DNA from: Oscillospiraceae bacterium
GTDB lineage: Bacteria > Bacillota > Clostridia > Oscillospirales > Ruminococcaceae
DNA: 11,674 bases
Assembly: GCA_900765125.1 (NCBI GenBank)
Contig: CAAFQL010000286.1
Span: 1 to 11,674, forward strand
Direction of reading: 5' to 3'
Shown: positions 1 to 6,583 of the stretch, one piece after another
How positions within the stretch are numbered: position 1 is the first letter of the stretch
Layout: every line of letters begins with the position of its first letter
The notes under the pieces: model-generated
What the model was told of the DNA's origin: nothing
What the model saw: only the letters and a program-made list of their open reading frames with translations
Databases searched by the model: none
Made by a program: the position numbers and the translations under genes

Positions 1-35
1 AGAAATACAAGTATTTTTTTGCCAACAATTCATAC

Positions 36-70
36 AAAAAAATAAGCCGACGGCAGTGTCAGCTTATTTT
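36..70 (-). terminator. Intrinsic terminator of the efp / acidic zinc-ribbon unit
   Basis: Read on the minus strand, positions 70-58 (AAAAUAAGCUGAC) pair with 51-39 (GUCGGCUUAUUUU) around a six-base loop, giving 13 bp and leading into a U tract (seven U at 42-36). One pair (61 with 48) is a U-G wobble in the minus transcript but would be a C-A mismatch in a plus transcript, which supports termination of minus-strand transcription. It begins 29 nt after the stop codon of the acidic zinc-ribbon gene. Confidence 0.9.
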
Positions 71-99
71 CTTAACCTACAATAATGCAGAAATTAATC

Positions 100-558
100 T
101 TACTCTTCGTCCTCGTCATCAGACTCCTCGAAATCGTCAATTGAAATATCATCAAAATCAAATTCAAGAAGCTCGCCGCAGCATGGACATTTCATAGAAC
201 CTTCATCCAGAATGGAATCAGCCAGTACGATAGTATTTTCACAGGTAGGACATACTGTCTCATAAAGATCTTCCTCTTCGTCGAAATCATAGTCCTCATC
301 ATCAAAATCATCATCGTCAAAGTCAAGCTCGTCCTCATCATCAAGAAGGAATTCCTCAACGTTGCCCAGATCTTCATCAAGATTCTCACACAGCTCAGTA
401 AGCTCGTCTATCTGATCCTGAAGGTCGTCCACATATAGAACAGTTGACTGAAGAACCTCCAGAACCTGTCCCAGAACCTTGCCTTCCTTAGTAGTCATAT
501 CAATATCAAGACCATCTACCAGACCACGCAGATAGGACATCTGTTCGCTCAGCTTCAT
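100..558 (-). CDS. Acidic zinc-ribbon protein, CD1247 N-terminal domain-like
   Basis: A 152-residue cytoplasmic protein of unknown function. Residues 1-40 (MKLSEQMSYLRGLVDGLDID, then TKEGKVL) resemble the N-terminal domain that public annotation of Clostridia names after C. difficile CD1247; this is from memory and unchecked. Residues 41-70 look like a short acidic coiled coil. About 25 residues (73-97) are almost all Asp/Glu with Phe/Tyr. A zinc ribbon follows, with CPTC at 103-106 and CPCCG at 124-128, and the tail is again acidic. I start at the ATG at 558 because GAGGTG lies six bases upstream; a GTG at 567 in the same frame falls inside that ribosome binding site. It follows efp by 36 nt and is closed by a terminator, so it probably shares the efp promoter. 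Zinc binding is inferred. The charge could suit contact with a basic partner such as a ribosomal protein or RNA polymerase, but nothing here shows which. Confidence 0.8.
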   Translation of the reverse strand: MKLSEQMSYLRGLVDGLDIDMTTKEGKVLGQVLEVLQSTVLYVDDLQDQIDELTELCENLDEDLGNVEEFLLDDEDELDFDDDDFDDEDYDFDEEEDLYETVCPTCENTIVLADSILDEGSMKCPCCGELLEFDFDDISIDDFEESDDEDEE

Positions 559-594
559 ATTGCTCACCTCTTCGTTAAAAAATAGCTTGTATTC

Positions 595-1152
595 TTATGC
601 ACGTTCCATATATTCGCCTGTTCTTGTATCAATACGGATCATATCACCCTGATCAATGAACAGCGGAACCTTGATTTCTGCGCCTGTTTCCAGAGTTGCA
701 GGCTTTGTTGCATTTGTTGCAGTATCGCCCTTGAAACCCGGATCTGTCTCAGTAACCTCAAGCTCTACAAAGAACGGCGGCTCAACGCCAAATACATTGC
801 CCTTATAGGATAAAACCTTTACCTCTGTGTTTTCTTTTACGAATGCAAAAGACGGGCCCAGCTTAGACTTATCAATAGGAAGCTGCTCATAGCTTTCCAT
901 ATCCATGAAATAATACAGATCGTCCTCATTGTACAGATACTGCATATCCTTACGTTCAATATAAGCTGTAGGATATTTGTCTGTAGGGTTAAAGGAACGT
1001 TCTACAACTGCGCCTGTGATAACATTCTTATACTTTGTGCGGACAAAGGCTGCACCCTTACCCGGCTTTACGTGCTGAAATTCGATAACCTGTACAACGT
1101 TGCCATCCATTTCGAATGTTACGCCATTTCTGAAATCGCCTGCTGAAATCAT
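595..1152 (-). CDS. efp: Translation elongation factor P
   Basis: EF-P binds ribosomes stalled on consecutive prolines and promotes peptide bond formation. The 185 residues match the family's usual length and three-domain layout: an N-terminal KOW-like domain, then two OB-fold domains. The loop HVKPGKG carries Lys32, the position modified in many bacteria. The motifs RSFNPTDKY, YLYNEDDLYYFMD and TATNATKPATLETG are typical of the family. GGAGG lies seven bases before the ATG. The gene has its own promoter at 1238-1266, a leader of about 78 nt, and is followed by the acidic zinc-ribbon gene. No gene for a Lys32-modifying enzyme (EpmA or EarP type) is visible nearby, so the modification state is unknown. 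Identification is secure. Confidence 0.98.
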   Translation of the reverse strand: MISAGDFRNGVTFEMDGNVVQVIEFQHVKPGKGAAFVRTKYKNVITGAVVERSFNPTDKYPTAYIERKDMQYLYNEDDLYYFMDMESYEQLPIDKSKLGPSFAFVKENTEVKVLSYKGNVFGVEPPFFVELEVTETDPGFKGDTATNATKPATLETGAEIKVPLFIDQGDMIRIDTRTGEYMERA

Positions 1153-1237
1153 AATTTAACCTCCGTTAATGCAGTATTTCCGCTTATATTACGCTGCACA
1201 TATTCACGCAGCCAACGAAAACACATAATATATTTTT

Positions 1238-1266
1238 ATTATACTACAAAAAAAACGTTTTGGCAA
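1238..1266 (-). promoter_or_regulatory. SigA-type promoter for efp
   Basis: On the minus strand TTGCCA (1266-1261) and a perfect TATAAT (1243-1238) are separated by exactly 17 bases. The spacer contains a run of eight T. Transcription would begin near 1231 and give a leader of about 78 nt before the efp start codon. It lies in the only sizeable gap (about 143 bp) between the peptidase gene and efp, and its -35 box is 30 bp beyond the end of the peptidase gene. Confidence 0.85.
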
Positions 1267-1295
1267 TACCTATTTACAGAAAAATTTCTTATGCT

Positions 1296-2372
1296 CTACA
1301 AAATAATCATATTTTTAGGTGCTTGAGTAAAATTTTTGCAGCCATTTTCCGTAACCAGTACAAAATCTTCTATTCTGACGCCGAATTTTCCTGCAATATA
1401 AATTCCCGGCTCTATCGTTATAACATTGCCGCTGTGCAGAATAGCTGTTCCAAGAGGAGATGCATTCGGATATTCGTGAATTTCCATGCCGACTCCATGT
1501 CCTAAAGAGTGTCCGAAATTTTCTCCGAAACCTGCAAGTGCAATATGCTCTCTGGCAATTCCGTCAAGCTGCTTACCTGTAAGCCCTGCCCTCACTGCAC
1601 GAATAGACTTTTCCTGAGCTTCAAGCACAATATTATAAACATTTTTCATCTCATCTGATGGCTCGCCTACTGCAACTGTACGTGTCATATCACTATGATA
1701 GCCGTCCACAACAGCACCGTAATCCATCAGAACAAAATCTCCCTTACGAACCTTACACATATCGGATGGAACACCGTGAGGCATTGATGTGTTTGTACCT
1801 GTAAGAGCAATTGTCGGAAATGAAAGTTCTTCTGCGCCAAGTCTGAGCATTTTAAAGTCCAGCTCAAGCTGGATCTCACGTTCAGTAACACCTTCATGTA
1901 TAAATTCAAGAATATAAGAGAATGCCTCCTCTGCAAGCTTCTGTGCACTTTTTATTTTTTCGATTTCCACATCATCTTTCACAGTACGGCAAGTATAAAC
2001 TGCACGGCTAAGGGCATTTGAAGTATCAAATTCCCACTCTCCGCCAAGTTTTTCACACATCTGAGAAAAACTATTCAGTGTAAGTTCCATTGATTCCACG
2101 GAAATTCTTTTTGCATTATGCTTTCTTAGAAGATTCTTTATCTGCGAATAAAGCTCACTTTGCATTATTACTGTACAGTTTTTCACTGTATTACGTGCTT
2201 TTTCAATATATCTGAAATCTATTATAAGGTACGCCGCTTCCCTAAAACAGAGCAGTGTTCCTGCTGAGGAAAGCATACCTGTAAAATACCTCCTGTTGAC
2301 ATCGGATGTAATAATAGCACAATCCGATTCACTGGGCAGCATTTCCATAAGCCTTTCTATACGATTTTTCAT
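1296..2372 (-). CDS. M24B metallopeptidase, Xaa-Pro aminopeptidase family
   Basis: A predicted cytoplasmic dipeptidase or aminopeptidase acting on Xaa-Pro bonds, 358 residues, typical of the short PepP/PepQ-like enzymes of Firmicutes. Residues 1-125 form a creatinase-like N domain and 135-358 the pita-bread catalytic domain. The five expected metal ligands can be read: Asp217 (MDYG), Asp228 (HSDMTRT), His292 (LGHGVG), Glu321 (ITIEPG) and Glu335 (RIEDF). His198 (MPHG) and His299 are the expected active-site histidines. The start codon is nine bases after the aroQ stop, and the ribosome binding site AAGGTG overlaps that stop codon, suggesting coupling. Whether it prefers dipeptides (PepQ) or longer peptides (PepP) cannot be told from sequence, so no symbol is given. 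Its placement just upstream of efp joins proline-peptide recycling and polyproline translation, perhaps only by conserved gene order. Confidence 0.93.
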   Translation of the reverse strand: MKNRIERLMEMLPSESDCAIITSDVNRRYFTGMLSSAGTLLCFREAAYLIIDFRYIEKARNTVKNCTVIMQSELYSQIKNLLRKHNAKRISVESMELTLNSFSQMCEKLGGEWEFDTSNALSRAVYTCRTVKDDVEIEKIKSAQKLAEEAFSYILEFIHEGVTEREIQLELDFKMLRLGAEELSFPTIALTGTNTSMPHGVPSDMCKVRKGDFVLMDYGAVVDGYHSDMTRTVAVGEPSDEMKNVYNIVLEAQEKSIRAVRAGLTGKQLDGIAREHIALAGFGENFGHSLGHGVGMEIHEYPNASPLGTAILHSGNVITIEPGIYIAGKFGVRIEDFVLVTENGCKNFTQAPKNMIIL

Positions 2373-2381
2373 AATATCACC

Positions 2382-2810
2382 TTACATCTCTGCCATTGCA
2401 TAAAGTGCCAGAAAATAACTGTTTATACCAAATCCTGCAATAGTACCTTTGCATACAGGACTTATAACAGAATTTGAACGGAAGCCTTCTCTTGCATGAA
2501 TGTTGCTGATATGCACTTCTATAACAGGAATGCATATATCGTGAATTGCATCATGTATCGCATAGCTATAATGCGTATATGCACCTGCGTTTATGATAAC
2601 ACCGTCAAAATCCTTTCTGGCTGCATGAAGTCTGTCAATTATAGCCCCCTCGTGATTTGACTGGAAGATCTCACATTTCATTCCAAGTTTCTCAGCACGT
2701 TCCTGTATCATTGTATTGAGCTGCGCAAAAGATGTACTGCCATAAACTCCCGGCTCACGTTCTCCTAAAAGATTTAAGTTAGGTCCGTGTATTACAAGTA
2801 TCTTTTTCAT
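2382..2810 (-). CDS. aroQ: 3-dehydroquinate dehydratase, type II
   Basis: Converts 3-dehydroquinate to 3-dehydroshikimate, the third step of the shikimate pathway. The 142 residues fit the usual size of the dodecameric type II enzyme. Visible active-site residues are Tyr23 (GPNLNLLGEREPGVYG), Asn74 and His80 (NAGAYTHYS), Glu98 and His100 (IEVHISN) and Arg111. The usual NPGA is NAGA here, a mild variation. A longer open frame reaches 2915, but those 35 extra residues overlap yqeG and are basic and unlike the family; the ATG at 2810 has AAAGGA upstream and gives the canonical N-terminus MKKILVIHGPN. It lies 22 nt after yqeG and nine before the M24 peptidase. No other shikimate gene is in the window. 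Confidence 0.97.
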   Translation of the reverse strand: MKKILVIHGPNLNLLGEREPGVYGSTSFAQLNTMIQERAEKLGMKCEIFQSNHEGAIIDRLHAARKDFDGVIINAGAYTHYSYAIHDAIHDICIPVIEVHISNIHAREGFRSNSVISPVCKGTIAGFGINSYFLALYAMAEM

Positions 2811-2832
2811 ATAATATCTTTCCTTTCTGTAT

Positions 2833-3330
2833 TTAGTCAACCGGTTCTGTAAGTGTTTTAGGAAGAAATGGTATCTCCATCTTTCTCTTAAATTTGAAAA
2901 AGCGTGTCTTTTCATGCTCTATTGGAAATACAAAAACGCATTTCAGTCCTTTTAGTCTTGCTCCCAGCACATCTGTAAAAATCTGGTCACCTACTACTGA
3001 TAAACTTTCCCATGGAAGCCCCATCTTTTCCTTTGCATCACAAAATCCCTTTGACAGCGGCTTTTTGCCTTCACAAACAAAATCAAGTCCCAGCATATCT
3101 GCAAATGGCTTTACTCTGGGCGGATGATTATTTGAAACAATACACATTTTTATTCCGTTTGATTTCATCTTTGCTACCCACTCCGGTACGCCGTCAGCAG
3201 GTCTTGGATTATCATGTGTAGTAAGGGTATTGTCAAGATCCAGAAGAAGTCCTTTGATGCCATGTTTTTTCAAAAGTCCCGGTGACAAATCGCATATTGT
3301 ATTAAGAGCTATTGTAATTTTAAACAGCAT
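2833..3330 (-). CDS. yqeG: YqeG-family HAD (IIIA) phosphatase
   Basis: A small cytoplasmic haloacid-dehalogenase phosphatase of 165 residues; the family's physiological substrate is not settled. Motif I is DLDNTL with nucleophile Asp31 and acid/base Asp33, motif II is SNN at 66-68, motif III the lysine in KKP at 89-91, and motif IV GDQIFTD with Asp115 and Asp120. No cap domain is present, as in subclass III. The open frame can be read back to a GTG at 3354, but that would sit against the rpsU terminator; the ATG at 3330 is preceded by a perfect AGGAGG nine bases upstream, so I use it. In Bacillus subtilis yqeG is in the same cluster as yqeI (yhbY), nadD, yqeK and rsfS; here those lie several kilobases upstream on the same strand. 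Confidence 0.93.
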   Translation of the reverse strand: MLFKITIALNTICDLSPGLLKKHGIKGLLLDLDNTLTTHDNPRPADGVPEWVAKMKSNGIKMCIVSNNHPPRVKPFADMLGLDFVCEGKKPLSKGFCDAKEKMGLPWESLSVVGDQIFTDVLGARLKGLKCVFVFPIEHEKTRFFKFKRKMEIPFLPKTLTEPVD

Positions 3331-3355
3331 GAATGCATTCCTCCTATACTGCACT

Positions 3356-3388
3356 ACAAAAAAACGGACACACTCTTCAGTGTGTCCG
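3356..3388 (-). terminator. Intrinsic terminator after rpsU
   Basis: Minus-strand bases 3388-3379 (CGGACACACU) pair perfectly with 3374-3365 (AGUGUGUCCG) around a GAAG tetraloop, followed by seven U at 3364-3358. It begins 22 nt after the rpsU stop codon and ends about 26 nt before the yqeG start codon. No promoter fits in that remaining gap, so the genes beyond it probably rely on partial readthrough. Confidence 0.93.
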
Positions 3389-3410
3389 CCATGCTGTACC
3401 GCAGATTATA

Positions 3411-3584
3411 TCAATACTTGCGCTTACGAGCAGCCTCAGACTTCTTCTTACGCTTTACTGAAGGCTTTTCGTAATGTTCTCTCTTTCGAACTTCAGCAAT
3501 CACGCCGTCCTTAGCACATGATCTCTTAAAGCGCTTGAGCGCTGTATCCAGAGATTCATTTTTGCCAACACGAACTTCTGCCAC
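3411..3584 (-). CDS. rpsU: 30S ribosomal protein S21 (bS21)
   Basis: A 57-residue basic small-subunit protein that sits near the anti-Shine-Dalgarno region of the 30S subunit and helps initiation. The translation begins MAEVRVGKNESLDTALKRF and ends in a Lys/Arg-rich tail (SVKRKKKSEAARKRKY), which is diagnostic for the family. The start codon is GTG at 3584, eight bases after a GGGAGGG ribosome binding site. Directly before it lies ATG-TAA (3590-3585), an in-frame start-stop pair, so the protein cannot begin at that ATG. It has its own consensus promoter, a structured leader and a strong terminator, so it is probably expressed as a short single-gene transcript. Confidence in identity is high. 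Confidence 0.96.
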   Translation of the reverse strand: MAEVRVGKNESLDTALKRFKRSCAKDGVIAEVRKREHYEKPSVKRKKKSEAARKRKY

Positions 3585-3590
3585 TTACAT

Positions 3591-3618
3591 TTCCCTCCCT
3601 TTGCCGCCACGGCAGAGG
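3591..3618 (-). promoter_or_regulatory. Hairpin next to the rpsU ribosome binding site
   Basis: UGCCG (3614-3610) pairs with CGGCA (3606-3602) around a UGG loop. CCU (3618-3616) can extend the stem, past one mismatch, with AGG (3600-3598), which is the first part of the AAAGGGAGGG ribosome binding site. The structure could modulate access to the start site. This is inferred from visual pairing. Confidence 0.45.
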
Positions 3619-3653
3619 CTGATCAGATAAGAACTATTGCCCTTTTCCGACCT

Positions 3654-3691
3654 ATACCACCGAATCTGTCATTTTATGACCTTCGGGATAC
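3654..3691 (-). other. Predicted hairpin in the rpsU 5' leader
   Basis: In the minus-strand transcript GUAUCCCGAA (3691-3682) can pair with UUCGG-U-GGUAU (3664-3654) with one bulged U and two G-U wobbles. The enclosed region contains a second stem, GUCAU/AUGAC with an AAA loop (3680-3668). This lies in the untranslated leader between the promoter and rpsU. I recognise no known riboswitch or ribosomal-protein leader family. Folding was judged by eye only. Confidence 0.5.
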
Positions 3692-3734
3692 TTCTCTGTT
3701 TCTCATATAGCTTGCATTTATTAAGTTATATTAT

Positions 3735-3763
3735 ATTGTACCATGTTTTTACCGCCTTGTCAA
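3735..3763 (-). promoter_or_regulatory. Consensus SigA promoter for rpsU
   Basis: On the minus strand a perfect TTGACA (3763-3758) is followed after exactly 17 bases by TACAAT (3740-3735), one mismatch from consensus. Transcription would start near 3728, giving an untranslated leader of about 140 nt before the rpsU GTG. Its -35 box lies 29 bp beyond the leuS stop codon. Confidence 0.9.
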
Positions 3764-3791
3764 GATGTTTTTTCATCTTATGACATTTTTG

Positions 3792-6197
3792 TTATTTTGC
3801 TACAAAATTAACCAGTTTGTTTGGCACATATATCTTTTTGATCAGTGTCTTGCCATCAATAGCTTCTACAATCTTAGGATCTGCTTCTGCCATCTCAAGA
3901 ACAGCCTCCTTGTCAGATGATACAGGTATCATAAGCTTGGTCTTTACCTTGCCGTTTATCTGTACTACTATCTCAACAGTCTGGTCTATACAAAGTGATT
4001 CATCGTATGCCGGCCATGACTGTTCGCTTAGAATGCCTTCACAATGAGCTTCGTACATTTCCTCTGTAATATGAGGAGCAAACGGATTGAGAAGTCTCAA
4101 AAATGTGTTGAGCTCAGCCTTATTTATACTGCCTGTTGCCACAATATCATTAAGGAGCTCCATCATCGCAGCAATTGCTGTATTGAACTTAAGGCTCTCA
4201 ATATCCTCTGAAACCTTCTTGATAGTCTTGTGCATCTTAGACTTTATTTCTTCACGATACTCGTCACCGTCTGTAATAACATCCTGAAGTGCCCATACAC
4301 GATCAAGGAATCTCTTGCATCCCTTAATGCTTGATGTGCTCCACGGAGCTGTCTTTTCAAAGTCACCTACAAACATTTCATAGAGACGAAGTGTATCAGC
4401 ACCATAGTTTGCAACAACATCATCAGGATTGATAACATTTCCACGGGATTTAGACATTTTCTGACCGTCTTCACCAAGGATCATACCGTGCGATGTACGG
4501 CGCATATAAGGCTCCTTTGTGCTTACCTTTCCGAGGTCAAAGAGGAACTTATGCCAGAAACGTGAATAAAGCAGATGAAGTGTAGTATGTTCCATACCAC
4601 CGTTATACCAGTCAACAGGCATCCAGTAATCAAGAGCTTCCTTAGAAGCAAGCTCCTTATCATTTTTCGGATCACAGTAGCGGAGATAGTACCATGACGA
4701 ACCAGCCCACTGAGGCATTGTATCTGTCTCTCTCTTTGCAGCACCGCCGCACTGAGGACAGGTTGTATTTATAAAGCTTTCAAGTGTAGACAGTGGACTT
4801 TCACCATTATCAGTCGGCATATAGCTGTCAACATCCGGAAGTGTCAGCGGAAGTTCACTTTCAGGCAGTGCAACATATCCACATTTATCACAATGTACTA
4901 TCGGGATAGGCTCACCCCAGTATCTCTGACGTGAGAACACCCAGTCACGGAGTTTGTAGTTCACCTTGCTTTCGCCCTTGCCGTTTGCTTCAAGCCATTC
5001 CTTTATCTTGACCTTGGCTTCTTCTACAGTAAGCCCATCAAGAAAATCGCTGTTTGTCATAATGCCTGTTTCACAGTCTGTAAAGGCTTCCTTTGTAACA
5101 TCTCCGCCCTTTACAACCTCAATAATAGGCAGGTCAAATACCTTTGCAAAGTCATAGTCACGTGTATCATGTGCAGGAACAGCCATAATAGCACCTGTAC
5201 CATAGCTCATGAGTACATAATCAGACAAAAAGATCGGAATTTCTTTGCCGTTTACAGGATTAATGCCACATACGCCGTCCAGACGAACGCCTGTTTTTTC
5301 TTTTGCCATTTCCGTTCTCTCAAAGTCAGACTTTCTTGCAGCCTTTTCCTGATATGCACGTATTTCATCCATATTGTTAAGACTTCCGCTCCACTTTTCA
5401 ATAAGAGGATGTTCCGGAGACATTACCATATATGTTGCACCAAAAAGTGTATCAGGACGTGTTGTATATATTCTCAGAGTATCTCCTGCTGTAGTTGCAA
5501 AATCAACTTCTGCACCTGTAGAACGGCCGATCCAGTTACGCTGTGTTGTCTTGATTCTTTCAAGGTAATTTACCTCATCAAGATCATCAAGAAGTCTCTG
5601 AGCATATTCTGTAATTTTCAGCATCCACTGTGATTTTACCTTACGTACTACCTCACCGCCGCAGCGTTCACATACTCCGCCTACTACCTCCTCATTGGCA
5701 AGAACAACTTTACAGGATGTACACCAGTTTACAGCCATTTCTTTCTTATATGCAAGACCCTTCTTGAACATTTCAAGGAATATCCACTGAGTCCAGTGGA
5801 AGTAATTAGGATCAGTTGTATTTATCTCTCTCTCCCAGTCAAATGAAAGACCAAGTGACTGAAGCTGACCTTTAAAACGTGCTACATTATTTTTTGTTAC
5901 AATTGCCGGATGGATCTTATTCTTGATGGCAAAATTCTCAGTCGGCAGACCGAATGCATCCCAGCCCATAGGAAACAGTACATTATAACCCTCAAGTCGG
6001 CGTTTTCTGGAAACAATATCCATTGCCGTATACGGACGTGGATGTCCTATATGGAGGCCCTGACCTGACGGATACGGGAACTCTACAAGTGCATAAAACT
6101 TAGGCTTACTGTAGTCTGTTCCTGCACGGAAAGAGTTGTGTTCTTTCCAATACTTCTGCCATTTGCTTTCAATGGCTGTAAAATCATACTTACTCAT
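3792..6197 (-). CDS. leuS: Leucyl-tRNA synthetase
   Basis: Class I synthetase that charges tRNA-Leu with leucine in the cytoplasm; about 801 residues, normal for bacterial LeuRS. The HIGH motif is at residues 49-52 (GLHIGHPRP) and KMSKS near 580-584 (GQKMSKSRGNV). The editing domain shows TTRPDTLFGATY and YGTGAIMAVPAHD, so proofreading looks intact. Three Cys pairs are visible: CTSC with CERCG, HCDKCG, and CPQCG. An in-frame ATG at 6206 directly abuts the AAAAGG ribosome binding site, so I prefer the ATG at 6197, which has proper spacing and gives MSKYDFTAIE. It follows the small membrane protein gene by 25 nt. No T-box leader fits in front of it, so control probably comes from the operon promoter upstream. 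No clear terminator follows the gene. Confidence 0.98.
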   Translation of the reverse strand: MSKYDFTAIESKWQKYWKEHNSFRAGTDYSKPKFYALVEFPYPSGQGLHIGHPRPYTAMDIVSRKRRLEGYNVLFPMGWDAFGLPTENFAIKNKIHPAIVTKNNVARFKGQLQSLGLSFDWEREINTTDPNYFHWTQWIFLEMFKKGLAYKKEMAVNWCTSCKVVLANEEVVGGVCERCGGEVVRKVKSQWMLKITEYAQRLLDDLDEVNYLERIKTTQRNWIGRSTGAEVDFATTAGDTLRIYTTRPDTLFGATYMVMSPEHPLIEKWSGSLNNMDEIRAYQEKAARKSDFERTEMAKEKTGVRLDGVCGINPVNGKEIPIFLSDYVLMSYGTGAIMAVPAHDTRDYDFAKVFDLPIIEVVKGGDVTKEAFTDCETGIMTNSDFLDGLTVEEAKVKIKEWLEANGKGESKVNYKLRDWVFSRQRYWGEPIPIVHCDKCGYVALPESELPLTLPDVDSYMPTDNGESPLSTLESFINTTCPQCGGAAKRETDTMPQWAGSSWYYLRYCDPKNDKELASKEALDYWMPVDWYNGGMEHTTLHLLYSRFWHKFLFDLGKVSTKEPYMRRTSHGMILGEDGQKMSKSRGNVINPDDVVANYGADTLRLYEMFVGDFEKTAPWSTSSIKGCKRFLDRVWALQDVITDGDEYREEIKSKMHKTIKKVSEDIESLKFNTAIAAMMELLNDIVATGSINKAELNTFLRLLNPFAPHITEEMYEAHCEGILSEQSWPAYDESLCIDQTVEIVVQINGKVKTKLMIPVSSDKEAVLEMAEADPKIVEAIDGKTLIKKIYVPNKLVNFVAK

Positions 6198-6222
6198 CTT
6201 TATCATCCTTTTATGTTAATTT

Positions 6223-6561
6223 TTAATTGTTGCTGAAATAGGCCTTTACATCTTTATTAAAGGCAAGAATCAGACCTGCCAGAAGATCAAGTATTCCCTC
6301 GGCAAGATAGATCCAGTATACAAAACCATTACTCAGATTAGTAATATTTGTCCATAAATGTGCGATGAACACAAGTGCCAAATACACTGCAATAATATAA
6401 TTGCAGTAAGGTACACGCTTATAAAGCAGCACAAAAATAACGCCAGCCGTCAAAACCATCAGTACATTTACAAAGGAAAATCCCAATATCAGGTTTAAAA
6501 GTGATTTTATTATAAGATAAATTCCCACAGCTGATGAAAGCTCTTTTCCTGTTTCACTCAT
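6223..6561 (-). CDS. Small four-helix membrane protein, unknown function
   Basis: I do not recognise this 112-residue protein. Hydrophobic segments at about 11-29, 30-47, 54-71 and 81-102 suggest four membrane helices, with short loops (YKRVPYCN, TNITNLSNG) and a mildly charged tail ending in NKDVKAYFSNN. There is no cleavable signal peptide or conserved catalytic motif that I can see. Lys and Arg occur in the 48-49 loop and near residues 103-106. It has a strong ribosome binding site (GGGAGG, eight bases before the ATG), lies 22 nt after rsfS and 25 nt before leuS, and reads like a genuine operon member. Uniform four-helix membrane proteins of this size are common in Clostridia and usually uncharacterised. 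Confidence 0.8.
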   Translation of the reverse strand: MSETGKELSSAVGIYLIIKSLLNLILGFSFVNVLMVLTAGVIFVLLYKRVPYCNYIIAVYLALVFIAHLWTNITNLSNGFVYWIYLAEGILDLLAGLILAFNKDVKAYFSNN

Positions 6562-6583
6562 TACTATTACCTCCCGTCAATAT

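Noticed and set aside
3..20. Short AU hairpin plus T7 on the plus strand, a possible terminator of a convergent gene from outside the window
   Set aside because: The stem is very short and AT-only apart from one pair, and no gene is visible on that side; cannot be judged from 20 bases at the edge.
1250..1261. AAAACGTTTT palindrome followed by T as a terminator of the M24 peptidase gene
   Set aside because: The palindrome has no room for a loop and only one GC-type step; it lies in the efp promoter spacer.
2811..2915. N-terminal extension of aroQ
   Set aside because: Overlaps the yqeG C-terminus in another frame, is basic and unlike the family, and a good start with a ribosome binding site exists at 2810.
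3762..3779. AAGATG/CATCTT hairpin with an A6 loop after leuS as a terminator
   Set aside because: Only 6 AU-rich base pairs and no U tract follows on the minus strand; one arm runs into the -35 box of the rpsU promoter. It may be incidental.
5169..5633. 154-codon plus-strand open frame, Cys-rich, opposite leuS
   Set aside because: It is fully antisense to well-conserved leuS coding sequence, and its composition is explained by leuS codons read in reverse; no ribosome binding site was seen.
6207..6222. T-box riboswitch in front of leuS
   Set aside because: The gap is too short (about 25 nt to the preferred start) and no T-box core sequence or antiterminator is present.
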